64,000 bases of DNA from Comamonadaceae bacterium G21597-S1 (GCA_027214345.1 JAPWHR010000001.1:740377-804376), one strand, 5' to 3'; positions 47,312 through 56,963 are shown, counted from the stretch's first letter. Program-made: numbers and translations. Notes: generated by a model not told the origin, from the sequence alone.

Positions 47312-48433
47312 ATGCAGCATGTCGTCACCGAACAGGCCGGATCGGCCGGCCTGATCACTCTGGCACGTCCCCGGGCCCTCAACGCGCTGACGCTGGCGAT
47401 GATCCGCACGTTGACGGGGCAACTGCTGCGCTGGCGCGACGACGACACGGTGCGGATCGTCGCGCTGCGCGGCAGCGCCAAGCATGCCTCGGATCCGTCG
47501 GGCCACGAGCCGTTCGGCAGTTTCTGCGCCGGTGGCGACATCCGGTTCTTCCATCAGGCCGCACTCGCGGGCGATCCGGCGCTGGAGGATTTCTTCACCG
47601 AAGAGTACCGGCTCAATCACCTGATCCACCGGTATCCGAAGCCGATGATCGTGTTCATGGACGGCATCGTCATGGGCGGGGGCATGGGCGTGGCCCAGGG
47701 TGCGCGTGTGCGCATCGCCACCGAGCGCACGAAGATGGCCATGCCCGAGACCGGCATCGGCCTGTTTCCCGATGTTGGCGGCGGTTATTTCCTCAGCCGT
47801 TGCCCCGGGCATCTGGGCGAATACCTGGCATTGACCGGCAACGTGATCGACGGCGCGCAGGCCGTGGCCGCCGGATTGGCCGACCATGCCGTGCCATCGG
47901 CGGCGCTGCCCGGCCTGTGGGCCGACATCGCCGCTGGCGGGTTGCTGGACGCCGCTTCCGTGGAAGGTCGGTGCGCCCAGGCGGCCGGCGACCGGCCGAC
48001 GGCGGCGCCCTGGCCCGATGCCGGCGTCGAGCGGATCTTCGGCCTTGCCGACGTGCCGGCCATGATGCAGGCCTTGCAGGCCGCCTCGGCCGATGACCCG
48101 TGGGCTGCGCGGACCGCGGACGTGCTGGCACGGCGCAGCCCGCTGATGCTGCATGTGACGCTGGAGCAGTTGCGCCGCGCCCGCGGCATGGAGCTGGCCA
48201 GCGAGTTGCGCATGGAGCGCGACCTGGTCCGCCACTGCTTTCATCCGGCGCACCTGGGCCGCAGCGGCGCCGACGTGGAGGTGGTCGAAGGCGTGCGTGC
48301 GCTGGCGGTGGACAAGGATCACCATCCGCGCTGGAACCCGGCGCGTATCGATGCGGTGTTGCCCGACATGGTGGCGCCGTTCTTCGACAGCCCCTGGCCG
48401 GCCCACGCGCATCCGCTGCGCGACCTGGATTGA
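47312..48433 (+). CDS. Enoyl-CoA hydratase/isomerase family, 3-hydroxyisobutyryl-CoA hydrolase type
   Basis: A 373-aa crotonase-fold enzyme. The oxyanion loop FCAGGDIRFF and the MPETGIGLFPDVGGGYFLSR segment, including the conserved Glu and Asp, match 3-hydroxyisobutyryl-CoA hydrolase (valine breakdown) and its close relatives. The extended C-terminal part (about 260-373) also fits this subgroup rather than short enoyl-CoA hydratases. The ATG at 47312 has AGGA upstream; an ATG at 47210 would add an atypical extension. No valine-degradation neighbours are present, so the substrate is uncertain. Confidence 0.85.
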   Translation: MQHVVTEQAGSAGLITLARPRALNALTLAMIRTLTGQLLRWRDDDTVRIVALRGSAKHASDPSGHEPFGSFCAGGDIRFFHQAALAGDPALEDFFTEEYRLNHLIHRYPKPMIVFMDGIVMGGGMGVAQGARVRIATERTKMAMPETGIGLFPDVGGGYFLSRCPGHLGEYLALTGNVIDGAQAVAAGLADHAVPSAALPGLWADIAAGGLLDAASVEGRCAQAAGDRPTAAPWPDAGVERIFGLADVPAMMQALQAASADDPWAARTADVLARRSPLMLHVTLEQLRRARGMELASELRMERDLVRHCFHPAHLGRSGADVEVVEGVRALAVDKDHHPRWNPARIDAVLPDMVAPFFDSPWPAHAHPLRDLD

Positions 48434-48606
48434 CCGTCGCGGTACGGCGTTTGTGCGAAATCCCAACACTGCGTTGCGATTTCCATCGTGCCGGGTTCCG
48501 CGAACATCCGGGCTCCCGGAGAATGGTGGCGGTTCGGGATAATCGTCACGGGCCGTGCAGGCCTCCGGTCTGCGGCCGATAACCGCTTTTCACAAGGAGA
48601 TACCCC

Positions 48607-48918
48607 ATGTTGTCCGGAAAACTTCTCAAGATGCTTGCCGCCTTCTTCATGGCTGCCGTGCTGGCGGGTTGCGCCAGCACCAGCAACGAAGCGAGCACCG
48701 GCGAATTCCTCGACGACACCGTCATCACGACCCGTGTCAAGGCCGCGCTGGTCAAGGATCCGATGGTCAGCGCGCTCGACGTCAGCGTCGAGAGCTTCAA
48801 GGGCGCCGTGCAACTGAGTGGCTTCGTCAAGACGGCCGCCGAGCGTGATCGTGCGGTCAAGATCGCCAACGACGTGCCCGGCGTCACCCAGGTCTTCAAT
48901 TCGATCCAGCTGCGCTGA
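48607..48918 (+). CDS. BON-domain lipoprotein
   Basis: A 103-aa envelope protein with a lipoprotein signal (LAGC, Cys22) and one BON domain (about 33-103, FLDDTVITTRVKAAL...AVQLSGFV). BON proteins bind phospholipid or stabilise the envelope under osmotic stress (OsmY, DolP relatives). AAGGAG lies upstream of the ATG. A strong hairpin without a T-tract follows at 48930-48958. Confidence 0.9.
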   Translation: MLSGKLLKMLAAFFMAAVLAGCASTSNEASTGEFLDDTVITTRVKAALVKDPMVSALDVSVESFKGAVQLSGFVKTAAERDRAVKIANDVPGVTQVFNSIQLR

Positions 48919-48929
48919 TCGAGCGCCGG

Positions 48930-48958
48930 CCGGGGTCTCCCGCAACGGGAGCCCCCGG
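48930..48958 (+). terminator. Hairpin after the BON lipoprotein gene
   Basis: CCGGGG-t-CTCCCG, loop CAA, CGGGAG-c-CCCCGG gives a 12-bp stem with one internal mismatch, 11 nt after the stop codon. No T-run follows, so termination would be inefficient or factor-aided. Confidence 0.45.
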
Positions 48959-49033
48959 TAGCCGGCCAGTCGCGCCGTCCGGCCCGCGCGAGCCATCGCA
49001 ACTGATGTCGTCGCCGCCGCCACGTCCCTCTCC

Positions 49034-50566
49034 ATGTCTTCCAAGCTGCGCATCTTCCTCGTCCTGCTGGGGGGTAACCTGGGAGGTGCCCTGCTGGTGT
49101 TCGTGCACCTGCGATTTCTCGATCCGTTCGCCCTCGACCAGGCGGCACCACTGGGATGGCGCGAGGTGGCCTTTTTCATCGTGGCGTTCTCGACGCTGCT
49201 GATCGGTGGCCGCGCGATGGCGCGCCGTTACGCCTCGACGATATTGCGGGCCACGGGCCCCTTGCCCGATGGTCCTGCGCATGCGAGGGCCCGGCGGCGC
49301 GCGGTGCAACTGCCGGGGTTCCTGGCCGCGCTGTCGATGGTCCTGTGGGTGCTGGCGGCCTTCGTATGGAGTTTCTTCTGGCCCTGGCTGATCGGCAACT
49401 TCAATCTGCAGGCCGCCGCACGCCAGGCTTTCGGCATGGCCCTGGTGGCCGGACCGACCGTCGGCCTGTTCGTGTTCCTGGCCACCGAACGCATCTGGCG
49501 CGAACGCCTGCCGTTGTTGTTTCCCCGTGGCGACCTGGCCGCGAGCGGCGCGCGCAACTGGCGCGTGCGCACCCGCATGCTGGTCGTGTTCCTGTTCGCC
49601 AGCATCGTGCCCTTGCTGGTGATGGCCGTGGCCACGACGGTCCGGGTGCGCACCATGCGCGACGCCGATATCGTCACGGCCGCGGAACACCTGCAGGACC
49701 TGATCATCGTCCAGGGTGTGCTGGTTGCCACCGGGTTGCTGCTGGCGATCGTGCTAGCGCGTTTCCTGGCCGACAGCGTTTCGGCACCATTGCGGGAACT
49801 GCAGGCGGCGATGGTGCGGGTCGAGCAGGGCGACCTGCAAGCCCATTGTGCGGTCGTGTCGAACGACGAGATCGGTGCTGTCACCGCCGGGTTCAACCAC
49901 ATGGTCGACGAATTGCGCGACCGGGAACTGATCCACGAAGCGTTCGGGCGTTACGTCAGCCCCGAGATCCGCGACGAAATCCTTTCCGGCCGGACCGACC
50001 TGACCGGCGACCAGCGCGACGTGACCATCGTGTTCGCCGATCTGCGCGGTTTCACGACCTGGGTCGAAGCCAGTCCGGCGACCGAAGTCGTCGAGGGGCT
50101 CAATGCCTATTTCACCGAAATGGAGCAGGCCGTGCGCGCCCACGGCGGCCTGGTGCTGCAGTTCATCGGCGACGAGATCGAGGCGGTGTTCGGCGCGCCG
50201 CTGGCAGACGAACTCCATGCCGACCGCGCGGTTGCCGCGGCGCTGGAGATGCAGCAGCGCCTCGAGGCCTGGAACGCCGTGCGCAAGCGTTCGGGCCAGC
50301 ACACGCTGGACCATGGCATCGGCATCCATTCGGGCACCGTCGTGGCCGGCAATATCGGCAGCGCGCAGCGCATGTCGTATGCGCTCGTGGGCGACGCCGT
50401 CAACGTGGCTTCACGCATCGAGTCGCTGAACAAGCAGTTCGGCTCGCATATCCTGGTCAGCGGGGCCACCCGCGAACGCCTGCGTTCGCCGGTGCCGTTG
50501 CAGGCCTTGCCTGCGGTACGCGTCAAGGGCCGCTCGGCCGAGGTCGAGGTGTATCGCTTGGCCTGA
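49034..50566 (+). CDS. Membrane class III adenylate/guanylate cyclase with HAMP
   Basis: A 510-aa inner-membrane cyclase. Hydrophobic segments lie near 6-27, 43-60, 95-121, 134-152, 182-203 and 225-246. A HAMP domain follows (about 245-300) and then a class III cyclase domain (about 320-500). Both metal aspartates are present (Asp336 in FADLRGF, Asp380 in IGDEIEAVFG), as are the Asn and Arg of DAVNVASRIE. It should make cAMP or cGMP; the base-selecting residues were not resolved. The sensor input is unknown. Confidence 0.9.
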   Translation: MSSKLRIFLVLLGGNLGGALLVFVHLRFLDPFALDQAAPLGWREVAFFIVAFSTLLIGGRAMARRYASTILRATGPLPDGPAHARARRRAVQLPGFLAALSMVLWVLAAFVWSFFWPWLIGNFNLQAAARQAFGMALVAGPTVGLFVFLATERIWRERLPLLFPRGDLAASGARNWRVRTRMLVVFLFASIVPLLVMAVATTVRVRTMRDADIVTAAEHLQDLIIVQGVLVATGLLLAIVLARFLADSVSAPLRELQAAMVRVEQGDLQAHCAVVSNDEIGAVTAGFNHMVDELRDRELIHEAFGRYVSPEIRDEILSGRTDLTGDQRDVTIVFADLRGFTTWVEASPATEVVEGLNAYFTEMEQAVRAHGGLVLQFIGDEIEAVFGAPLADELHADRAVAAALEMQQRLEAWNAVRKRSGQHTLDHGIGIHSGTVVAGNIGSAQRMSYALVGDAVNVASRIESLNKQFGSHILVSGATRERLRSPVPLQALPAVRVKGRSAEVEVYRLA

Positions 50567-50587
50567 AAGCCCCGTGGGCCGTCCCCG

Positions 50588-50959
50588 TCAGTGCGGCATG
50601 CGGGCCATGGGGTCGTTTCCCGAGCGCTTGGATCCGTCGCCACCATCACGGGGCAGGTCGCGGATCTCGTGCGCCGGCACATCGACGACATCGGCCGGCG
50701 CCGCCGCCCCGCGCCCGCCCGGGCCGCCGCTGCCGGGCCAGGCACCGCGGGTGTAGCGCGCCGACGTCTGGCGAAACTGGCCGAAGATCTTGGCCGGCTC
50801 GGGCTTGCGCCCGGTGACGATCGACCACAGGGTCACGCCCAGCATGACCACCAGCGTGGCGATCAGCAGGCTGAGCAGGAAAACCGCGATCGCTGCGACC
50901 AGGATCAGTCGCAGCACGCCGCGAAACAGGCGGTTGAAGAATTCGGTGATTCCATTCAT
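50588..50959 (-). CDS. Small membrane protein of unknown function
   Basis: A 123-aa protein with a short amphipathic start (MNGITEFFNRLFRGV), one long or hairpin membrane segment (about 16-49) and a Gly/Pro-rich, charged cytoplasmic tail. I recognise no named family. It converges on the cyclase gene with a 21-bp gap. Similar small proteins occur as hypothetical genes in Burkholderiales. Confidence 0.7.
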   Translation of the reverse strand: MNGITEFFNRLFRGVLRLILVAAIAVFLLSLLIATLVVMLGVTLWSIVTGRKPEPAKIFGQFRQTSARYTRGAWPGSGGPGGRGAAAPADVVDVPAHEIRDLPRDGGDGSKRSGNDPMARMPH

Positions 50960-51220
50960 GGATGATGGAGCCTTGCGGCCCTGGGGAGTTCCGGGTCAGG
51001 CGCGCTCGGACCGACAGAACCGCGCATGCGGAACCGGTGGTCGTGGGCCGGCGCTGTTGCCATTATTCCGCAGTTGGGGCTGGACGGGGTGATTGCAAGC
51101 CCTGCAGCCCCCCGCGCCGGTGCGCCCTGACGGACGCGGCCAGCGCGGGGACCCCGGGATGGCTGCTATGCTGGCTGCGCCGCACAGCGGCAGTGTTTCA
51201 ACGTATTGCCAGGTTACAAG

Positions 51221-51823
51221 ATGAAAAGCATGTACCGCTATTTCTTCCGGGGTCTGATCGCCTTCCTGCCCGTCGCGCTGACGGTCTATCTGCTGTTCCT
51301 GTTCGTGTCGGGGGCGGAGTCGATCGCCGTGTGGCTGGTCCGGCCATTGATTGGCGACTTCTATCTGCCCGGGCTGGGTCTGGTGTTTGGCGTGGGGCTG
51401 ATCCTGATGCTGGGTTTCCTGGTGTCGCATCCGCTGGCATCTCGCCTGTTCTCGTGGGTCGAGATGCCATTCACCCGATTGCCGGTGGTCAAGAGCATTT
51501 ATTCGTCGCTGAAGAACTTCGCCGATTATTTCTCGCCGCACGACAACAAACCCCAGCAGCAGGTCGTGTTGTTGCGCATGCCCGGACAGCAACTGGCCAT
51601 CGTCGGCCTGGTGACCCGGCAGTCCATGGCGGGCCTGCCGTCGCCGCTGGCCGAGGAGGAGCGTGTGGCGGTCTACCTGCCGATGGGCTACATGATCGGC
51701 GGCTACACCGTGTTCGTGCCACGCAGCTGGACCGAGCCGCTGGACATGACGGTGGAGGAGGCCATGCGCTCCTCGCTGATCGCCTGGATGGCGTCGAGCC
51801 GGTCGGCGCCGGACGCGGCCTGA
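51221..51823 (+). CDS. DUF502-family membrane protein
   Basis: A 200-aa protein with two N-terminal membrane helices (about 9-32 and 48-70) and a C-terminal soluble part with the family motifs LPVVKSIYSSLKNF and GYTVFVPRS. It matches DUF502, a widespread envelope protein of unknown function. The ATG at 51221 is chosen over a TTG 15 nt upstream because it places the first charged residues and helix normally. Confidence 0.87.
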   Translation: MKSMYRYFFRGLIAFLPVALTVYLLFLFVSGAESIAVWLVRPLIGDFYLPGLGLVFGVGLILMLGFLVSHPLASRLFSWVEMPFTRLPVVKSIYSSLKNFADYFSPHDNKPQQQVVLLRMPGQQLAIVGLVTRQSMAGLPSPLAEEERVAVYLPMGYMIGGYTVFVPRSWTEPLDMTVEEAMRSSLIAWMASSRSAPDAA

Positions 51824-51923
51824 GCCGGGCTTGCGCAGGCGCAAGTCGGGGGCGGGCGAGCCGGGTTACAGTGTGAGCAACAGGGTGGTGCGATGGCCGC
51901 ACTCCCCATCACGAGGAGGTCAG

Positions 51924-52133
51924 ATGTTTCCTGAATACCGCGACAAGATCACCGAGCTCAAGACCAGCAACCATCATTTCCTGCGCCTGTTCGACCAGCA
52001 CAACGCGCTCGACCAGAAGGTCAAGAACATGGAGGCGAGCATCACGCCGGCCACGCACGAAGAGATCGAGAAGCTGAAAAAGGAGAAGCTGGCGCTCAAG
52101 GACCAGCTGTATGCGATCCTGAAGAACGCCTGA
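51924..52133 (+). CDS. YdcH/DUF465-family small coiled-coil protein
   Basis: A 69-aa, highly charged helical protein of the YdcH family (EYRDKITELKTSNHHFLRLF early, then EEIEKLKKEKLALKDQL). Function unknown; it is often found near membrane or stress genes. GAGGAGG lies just upstream of the ATG, one of the strongest ribosome sites here, suggesting abundant expression. Confidence 0.9.
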   Translation: MFPEYRDKITELKTSNHHFLRLFDQHNALDQKVKNMEASITPATHEEIEKLKKEKLALKDQLYAILKNA

Positions 52134-52305
52134 CGATTCTGGCGATCGGCCGCGGCCTGCCGCGCAGGCGTCCGGCGCCCGGCGCGACTGCGCCGCGCGC
52201 GTGCGCCGATGCATTCGGTTGTGGCCGGAAGCAGGATATACCCTGTACATCAATGGTGCGCCGATGGGTAGAGTGGGCGCAAGCGATTGAGCAAAAGGAG
52301 ACACG

Positions 52306-53997
52306 ATGACCACGATAGCACCCGACATGCTGGCTCTGCAGCGACTGTATTACTGGGAAAAGACGGCTCCCAAGCGGGTGGCACTCACCCAGCCTATGGG
52401 CAATGGATCGGTCAAGGACTTCACCTGGGGCCAGGTGGCCGACGAGGTGCGCCGCATGGCCGGCTACCTCAAGGCCCAGGGTTGGGAGCCGGGCGCGAAG
52501 GTGGCCATCCTGTCCAAGAACTGTGCCTGGTGGATGATGAGCGACCTGGCGATCTGGATGGCCGGCTACGTTTCGGTGCCGCTGTATCCGACGCTCGCGG
52601 CCGACACCGTGCGGCAGATCCTGACGCACAGCGAGGCCAGGGCCTGCTTCGTCGGAAAGCTCGACGGCTGGGAGCACATGAAACCGGGTGTGCCCGATGA
52701 CATGCCCTGCCTGAGTTATCCCTTGTCGCCGGACGACGCCATCAAGGCCTATGTCGGGTGGGACGCCGCCTGCAAGGACAGCGAACCCGTCACGGGTTCG
52801 CCGGTGCGCGCCGCGGACGAACTGGCGACACTGATCTACACGTCCGGCACCACCGGCATGCCCAAGGGCGTCATGCACAGTTTCGGCAACTTCGCCTGGG
52901 CGCTGGACGCCGGCATCCGGCGCCTGCCCATGGGCGCCGAGGATCGCATGTTGTCCTACCTGCCGCTGGCCCACGTGGTCGAGCGGGTGCTGGTCGAGCA
53001 TGGCTGGCTGCGCACCGGCATGCATGTGTATTTCGCCGAATCGCTCGACACCTTCGCCGCCGACCTGCAACGTGCGCGCCCGACCATCTTTTTCTCGGTG
53101 CCCCGGTTGTGGGTCAAGTTCCAGCAGGGGGTGCACCACAAGATGCCGCCGGCCAAGCTGAACCGGCTGCTGTCGATTCCCCTGCTGGGAGGTATCGTCC
53201 GGCGCAAGATCGTCAAGGCACTGGGCCTGGACCAGTGCCGTATCGCCGCCGGTGGCGCGGCACCGATGCCGATGGCCTTGCTGCAGTGGTACAGCCGGCT
53301 CGGACTGCATATCAACGAGGGCTACGGCATGACCGAGAACCTCGCGGTCTCGCACATCACCGAACCCGGCAAGAACCAGCAGGGCAGCGTGGGCCCGGCC
53401 TATGAAGGCGTCGAACACCGGCTCGATCCGCAGACCGGCGAAATCCAGATGCGCAGCCCGGCGCTGATGCTGGGTTATTACAAGGAGCCCGAGAAGACGC
53501 GCGAAGCCATGACCGAGGACGGCTGGTTGCGCACCGGCGACAAGGGCCGCATCGACGCGAACGGCATCTTGTACATCACTGGTCGCGTCAAGGACCTGTT
53601 CAAGACCGGCAAGGGCAAATACGTGGCGCCGGCTCCGATCGAGGACAAACTGGTGATGCACGACGCGGTCGAGGCCTGTGTCGTGACCGGCGCCAACCTC
53701 GGCCAGCCACTGGGCATCGTGATGCTGGGTGCCGAATACATGGATCGCGTCTCGGATGCGGCCGTGCGCACCGAACTCGAGCAGTCGCTGGCTGCGCACA
53801 TGCAGGCCATCAACGCCACGCTCGATCCGCACGAGCGGCTGCAATGTGTCGTCGTGGCGACCACGGCCTGGACGGTGGAGAACGACGTCATCACGCCGAC
53901 CTTCAAGGTCAAGCGCAACCGCATCGAGGACCTGTACGCCAGCAACTACGAGCGCTGGGAGACCTCGGGCAAGAAGGTGCTCTGGCAGGACGGCTGA
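52306..53997 (+). CDS. AMP-forming acyl-CoA synthetase
   Basis: A 563-aa member of the ANL superfamily related to long-chain fatty acyl-CoA ligases. The P-loop LIYTSGTTGMPKGVMHS lies near residue 178. The GYGMTEN motif (about 343) and the TGDKGRIDANG hinge region (about 410) are present, while the usual C-terminal catalytic lysine region is represented by TFKVKRNRIEDLY. It activates a carboxylic acid to its CoA thioester using ATP. The substrate is unresolved. Confidence 0.9.
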   Translation: MTTIAPDMLALQRLYYWEKTAPKRVALTQPMGNGSVKDFTWGQVADEVRRMAGYLKAQGWEPGAKVAILSKNCAWWMMSDLAIWMAGYVSVPLYPTLAADTVRQILTHSEARACFVGKLDGWEHMKPGVPDDMPCLSYPLSPDDAIKAYVGWDAACKDSEPVTGSPVRAADELATLIYTSGTTGMPKGVMHSFGNFAWALDAGIRRLPMGAEDRMLSYLPLAHVVERVLVEHGWLRTGMHVYFAESLDTFAADLQRARPTIFFSVPRLWVKFQQGVHHKMPPAKLNRLLSIPLLGGIVRRKIVKALGLDQCRIAAGGAAPMPMALLQWYSRLGLHINEGYGMTENLAVSHITEPGKNQQGSVGPAYEGVEHRLDPQTGEIQMRSPALMLGYYKEPEKTREAMTEDGWLRTGDKGRIDANGILYITGRVKDLFKTGKGKYVAPAPIEDKLVMHDAVEACVVTGANLGQPLGIVMLGAEYMDRVSDAAVRTELEQSLAAHMQAINATLDPHERLQCVVVATTAWTVENDVITPTFKVKRNRIEDLYASNYERWETSGKKVLWQDG

Positions 53998-54115
53998 CGC
54001 CGTCGTCGCCGTGTCCGCCACCCCTGTCACCCGGGGGCGCGGGCGGCGCCGGTCTTTCATGAAACGATCCGGGTAAACACCTAGCGCTACAAGATCGTTC
54101 GCCGCTAATATGCGT

Positions 54116-54137
54116 GAACATTGATATTGTGATGTTC
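54116..54137. promoter_or_regulatory. Candidate ArsR-type operator before the sox regulator
   Basis: GAACAT (54116-54121) and ATGTTC (54132-54137) form a perfect inverted repeat with a 10-nt AT-rich centre. It ends 6 bp before the ATG of the ArsR-type gene, a suitable place for autorepression. The centre resembles the element before soxB. Confidence 0.5.
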
Positions 54138-54143
54138 CGATAA

Positions 54144-54452
54144 ATGGGTGAAGATTCCGCAGACCAGGTATTTGAGACCGCAGCAGAGCTGTTCGCGCTG
54201 TTGTCGACCTCGACCCGGCTGCGCATCGTCTGCGCCTTGTGCGACGGCGAGACGAATGTCGGCGATCTGACGCAGCGGGTCGGCGTGAGCCAGTCCAACA
54301 TGTCCCAGCACCTGGGCGTGTTGTACCGCGGCGGCGTGCTGGGTCGCAGGCGCTGCGGCGCACAGGTCTACTACCGCGTCATCAGCCGGCGCGTGCTGCT
54401 GTTGCGCGAGGTGATCTGCGCGGCGCAGCTTGCCCTTCCCGGGCAGGCCTGA
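54144..54452 (+). CDS. ArsR-family regulator of the sox locus
   Basis: A 102-aa winged-helix repressor of the ArsR/SmtB family, first gene of the sox locus, in the position of soxR/sqrR/bigR-type regulators that sense reactive sulfur. Cysteines are at 30, 33, 71 and 92. A cysteine in the early helix (30/33) and one in the last helix (92) match the spacing of the persulfide-sensing pair of SqrR. The recognition helix is near VSQSNMSQHLGVL. No clear Shine-Dalgarno precedes it. Binding to the inverted repeats in this locus is inferred. Confidence 0.88.
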   Translation: MGEDSADQVFETAAELFALLSTSTRLRIVCALCDGETNVGDLTQRVGVSQSNMSQHLGVLYRGGVLGRRRCGAQVYYRVISRRVLLLREVICAAQLALPGQA

Positions 54453-54488
54453 GCACTCCATCGGGCATCGGTGAACAAAGGAGCTTTC

Positions 54489-55862
54489 GTGAATCTGGAT
54501 ACCAACGGGCCGGGGCGATTGGCCAAGGCGCCGGAGAACTTCCTCGATGCGGCAGGCATCCGTCAGGTGATGGCCGGCCGGCGCGACTTCCTGCGCCGGG
54601 CCTTTGTCGCCGCGGGTGCGGCAGGTGCCACGGCGGCGGTCGCCACACGGGTACAGGCCGCCACGGCCGCGGCTGTCGGCGATGGTGACCCGGCGGTGCT
54701 GGAGTTACCCGCCCATACCAGGGGCCTCGGCCAGCCGGTAGTCACCGACGGCTACGGCAAGCCGTCGCAATACGAGGCCAACGTGCAGCGCCGCCAGAGC
54801 CCTGGACTGACGCAGACGACGCAGTCCTCGGTGTCGTTTGCACCCCTGCAATCGATGTTCGGCATCGTCACGCCCAGCGGCTTGCATTTCGAACGCCACC
54901 ACCAGGGCTGGTGGGACGTCGACCCGTCCAGGCACCGCCTGATGGTCAACGGCTCCGACCCCGCATTGCTGCGCAAGCCGCAGGTGTTCACCATGGACGA
55001 GCTGATGCGGTTGCCGTCGGTGTCGCGTTTTCATTTCATCGAGTGCGGTGCCAACACCGGCATGGAATGGGGCAACGTGGCGGTGCCGACCTGCCAGTAC
55101 AGCCATGGCATGCTCAGCTGCAGCGAATTCACCGGCGTACCTCTGCGGGTCGTGCTGGACATGTGCGGCGTCGATCTGCGCAAGGCCCGTTTCGTGCTGG
55201 CCGAAGGCGCGGACGGTTCGTCGATGACGCGCACCATTCCGATGGAAATGGTCGAAAACGGCGAGGTGCTGCTGGCCTATGGCCAGAACGGGGAGATGCT
55301 GCGGCCCGAGAACGGGTATCCGCTGCGCCTGGTCGTACCGGGCGTGCAAGGGGTCAGCTGGGTCAAGTACCTGCGCCGGATCGAGGTCGGCGACAAGCCC
55401 TACGGTACCAAGGACGAGGTGCTGCATTACATCGACCTGATGCCCGACGGACGCCATCGGCAATACACCAGCATCCAGGAATGCAAGAGCGTGATTACCA
55501 CGCCCTCGGGCGGCCAGGTGCTGCTGGACAAGGGTTTCTACAGCATCAGCGGCCTGGCCTGGTCGGGTCGCGGCGCGATCAAGCGGGTCGACGTATCGGT
55601 CGACGGTGGTCGCAACTGGCGCAGCGCGCGCCTGGAGTCACCGGTGATGTCCAAGTGCCTGACGCGTTTCAACCTCGACTGGGTCTGGGACGGCAAGCCT
55701 GCGCTGGTGCAGAGCCGCGCCATGGACGATACCGGCTACGTGCAGCCCAGCTTCCGGCAACTGCGCGCGGTGCGAGGTTCGCGCTCGATCTACCACAACA
55801 ACGCGATCCAGACCTGGCTGGTGCAGGAAAGCGGGGAGGTGAAGAATGTCCAGCTTTCGTGA
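54489..55862 (+). CDS. soxC: SoxC, sulfane dehydrogenase molybdenum subunit
   Basis: Molybdopterin subunit of Sox(CD)2, which oxidises the sulfane sulfur bound to SoxY in the periplasm with release of six electrons. From the GTG at 54489 (457 aa, AAGGAG six nt upstream) it has a Tat signal (GRRDFLRRAF at 30-39). The sulfite-oxidase-fold Moco ligand is Cys186 in FIECGANTG, and a C-terminal dimerisation domain follows. An upstream GTG at 54471 is less well placed. It overlaps soxD by 17 bp. Confidence 0.96.
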   Translation: MNLDTNGPGRLAKAPENFLDAAGIRQVMAGRRDFLRRAFVAAGAAGATAAVATRVQAATAAAVGDGDPAVLELPAHTRGLGQPVVTDGYGKPSQYEANVQRRQSPGLTQTTQSSVSFAPLQSMFGIVTPSGLHFERHHQGWWDVDPSRHRLMVNGSDPALLRKPQVFTMDELMRLPSVSRFHFIECGANTGMEWGNVAVPTCQYSHGMLSCSEFTGVPLRVVLDMCGVDLRKARFVLAEGADGSSMTRTIPMEMVENGEVLLAYGQNGEMLRPENGYPLRLVVPGVQGVSWVKYLRRIEVGDKPYGTKDEVLHYIDLMPDGRHRQYTSIQECKSVITTPSGGQVLLDKGFYSISGLAWSGRGAIKRVDVSVDGGRNWRSARLESPVMSKCLTRFNLDWVWDGKPALVQSRAMDDTGYVQPSFRQLRAVRGSRSIYHNNAIQTWLVQESGEVKNVQLS

Positions 55863-56958
55863 TGCGCTGATGGCGACCCTGGTGTGGGGGCTGGCCGCCA
55901 CCGCGCTGGCCCAGTCCACGCCGTATGTCGGCATCGGTCGCGCGGCCACGCCGGCCGAACTGGCGGCCTGGGATATCGACGTGCGCCCGGACTTCAAGGG
56001 CCTGCCCACGGGTTCGGGCTCGGTGGCCCAGGGCATGGAGGTCTGGGAAGGCAAGTGCGCGTCGTGCCACGGCATCTTCGGCGAGAGCAACGAGGTGTTC
56101 ACGCCGTTGACGGGTGGCACGACCAAGGAGGACATGCAGACCGGCCGCGTGGCACGGCTGACCGATCCCGCCTTTCCGGGGCGCACCACGATGATGAAGC
56201 TCGCGCACCTGTCGACCCTGTGGGACTACATCAATCGCGCGATGCCGTGGAACGCGCCGAAATCGCTGACGACTGACGAGGTGTACGCGGTCACCGCCTA
56301 CCTGCTGAACTTGGGCGGTGTATTGCCCGAGGGCTTCACGCTGTCGGATCGCAACGCGGCGCAGGTGCAGGCCATGTTGCCCAACCGCAATGGCCTGACC
56401 ACCGACCATGGCCTGTGGCCCGGCAAGACGATGGGCAATGCCAAGGCGGACGTTGCCGCGGTCGCCTGCATGAAGGACTGCGCTCCCGCAGGCGCGGTCA
56501 CGTCGAGCCTGCCGGACTTTGCGCGCAACGCCCACGGGAACCTGGCCGAGCAGAACCGCCTGGTCGGACCGCAGCGGGGCGCCAACACCACCGTGGCGGC
56601 GGCCACGACACCTGTCGGCGCTGCGCCGGCGGCGGCCGCGGCCGCGACCGCGACCGCGCCAGCGCCAGCGAAGCCGGCGGCGCAGAAGGCCGGTGCCGCG
56701 GACGCGGCTGCCATCGCATTGACGCAGAAACACGCCTGTGTCGCCTGCCATGGCATGGACAAGAAGATCCTGGGCCCCGGATTCCAGGAGATCGCCCGAA
56801 AATACGCGGCGCGCGCGGATGGGCTTGACTATCTGGCAGGCAAGATCAAGAGTGGAGGGGCGGGCGTATGGGGGGCGGTGCCGATGCCGCCGCAGACACT
56901 CGCGGGCAGCGAGGCGAAGCAGATCTCCCAATGGCTGATGGACGGTGCGCGCAAATAG
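55846..56958 (+). CDS. soxD: SoxD, diheme cytochrome c of sulfane dehydrogenase
   Basis: Periplasmic cytochrome c partner of SoxC. The 370-aa protein has a Sec signal (about 1-22), a first heme site CASCH (71-75), an Ala/Pro-rich linker (about 250-285) and a second heme site CVACH (298-302). GGGGAGG lies upstream of the ATG, inside the soxC 3' end. Presence of SoxCD predicts complete thiosulfate oxidation to sulfate without sulfur globules. Confidence 0.95.
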   Translation: MSSFRDALMATLVWGLAATALAQSTPYVGIGRAATPAELAAWDIDVRPDFKGLPTGSGSVAQGMEVWEGKCASCHGIFGESNEVFTPLTGGTTKEDMQTGRVARLTDPAFPGRTTMMKLAHLSTLWDYINRAMPWNAPKSLTTDEVYAVTAYLLNLGGVLPEGFTLSDRNAAQVQAMLPNRNGLTTDHGLWPGKTMGNAKADVAAVACMKDCAPAGAVTSSLPDFARNAHGNLAEQNRLVGPQRGANTTVAAATTPVGAAPAAAAAATATAPAPAKPAAQKAGAADAAAIALTQKHACVACHGMDKKILGPGFQEIARKYAARADGLDYLAGKIKSGGAGVWGAVPMPPQTLAGSEAKQISQWLMDGARK

Positions 56959-56963
56959 GGCAG

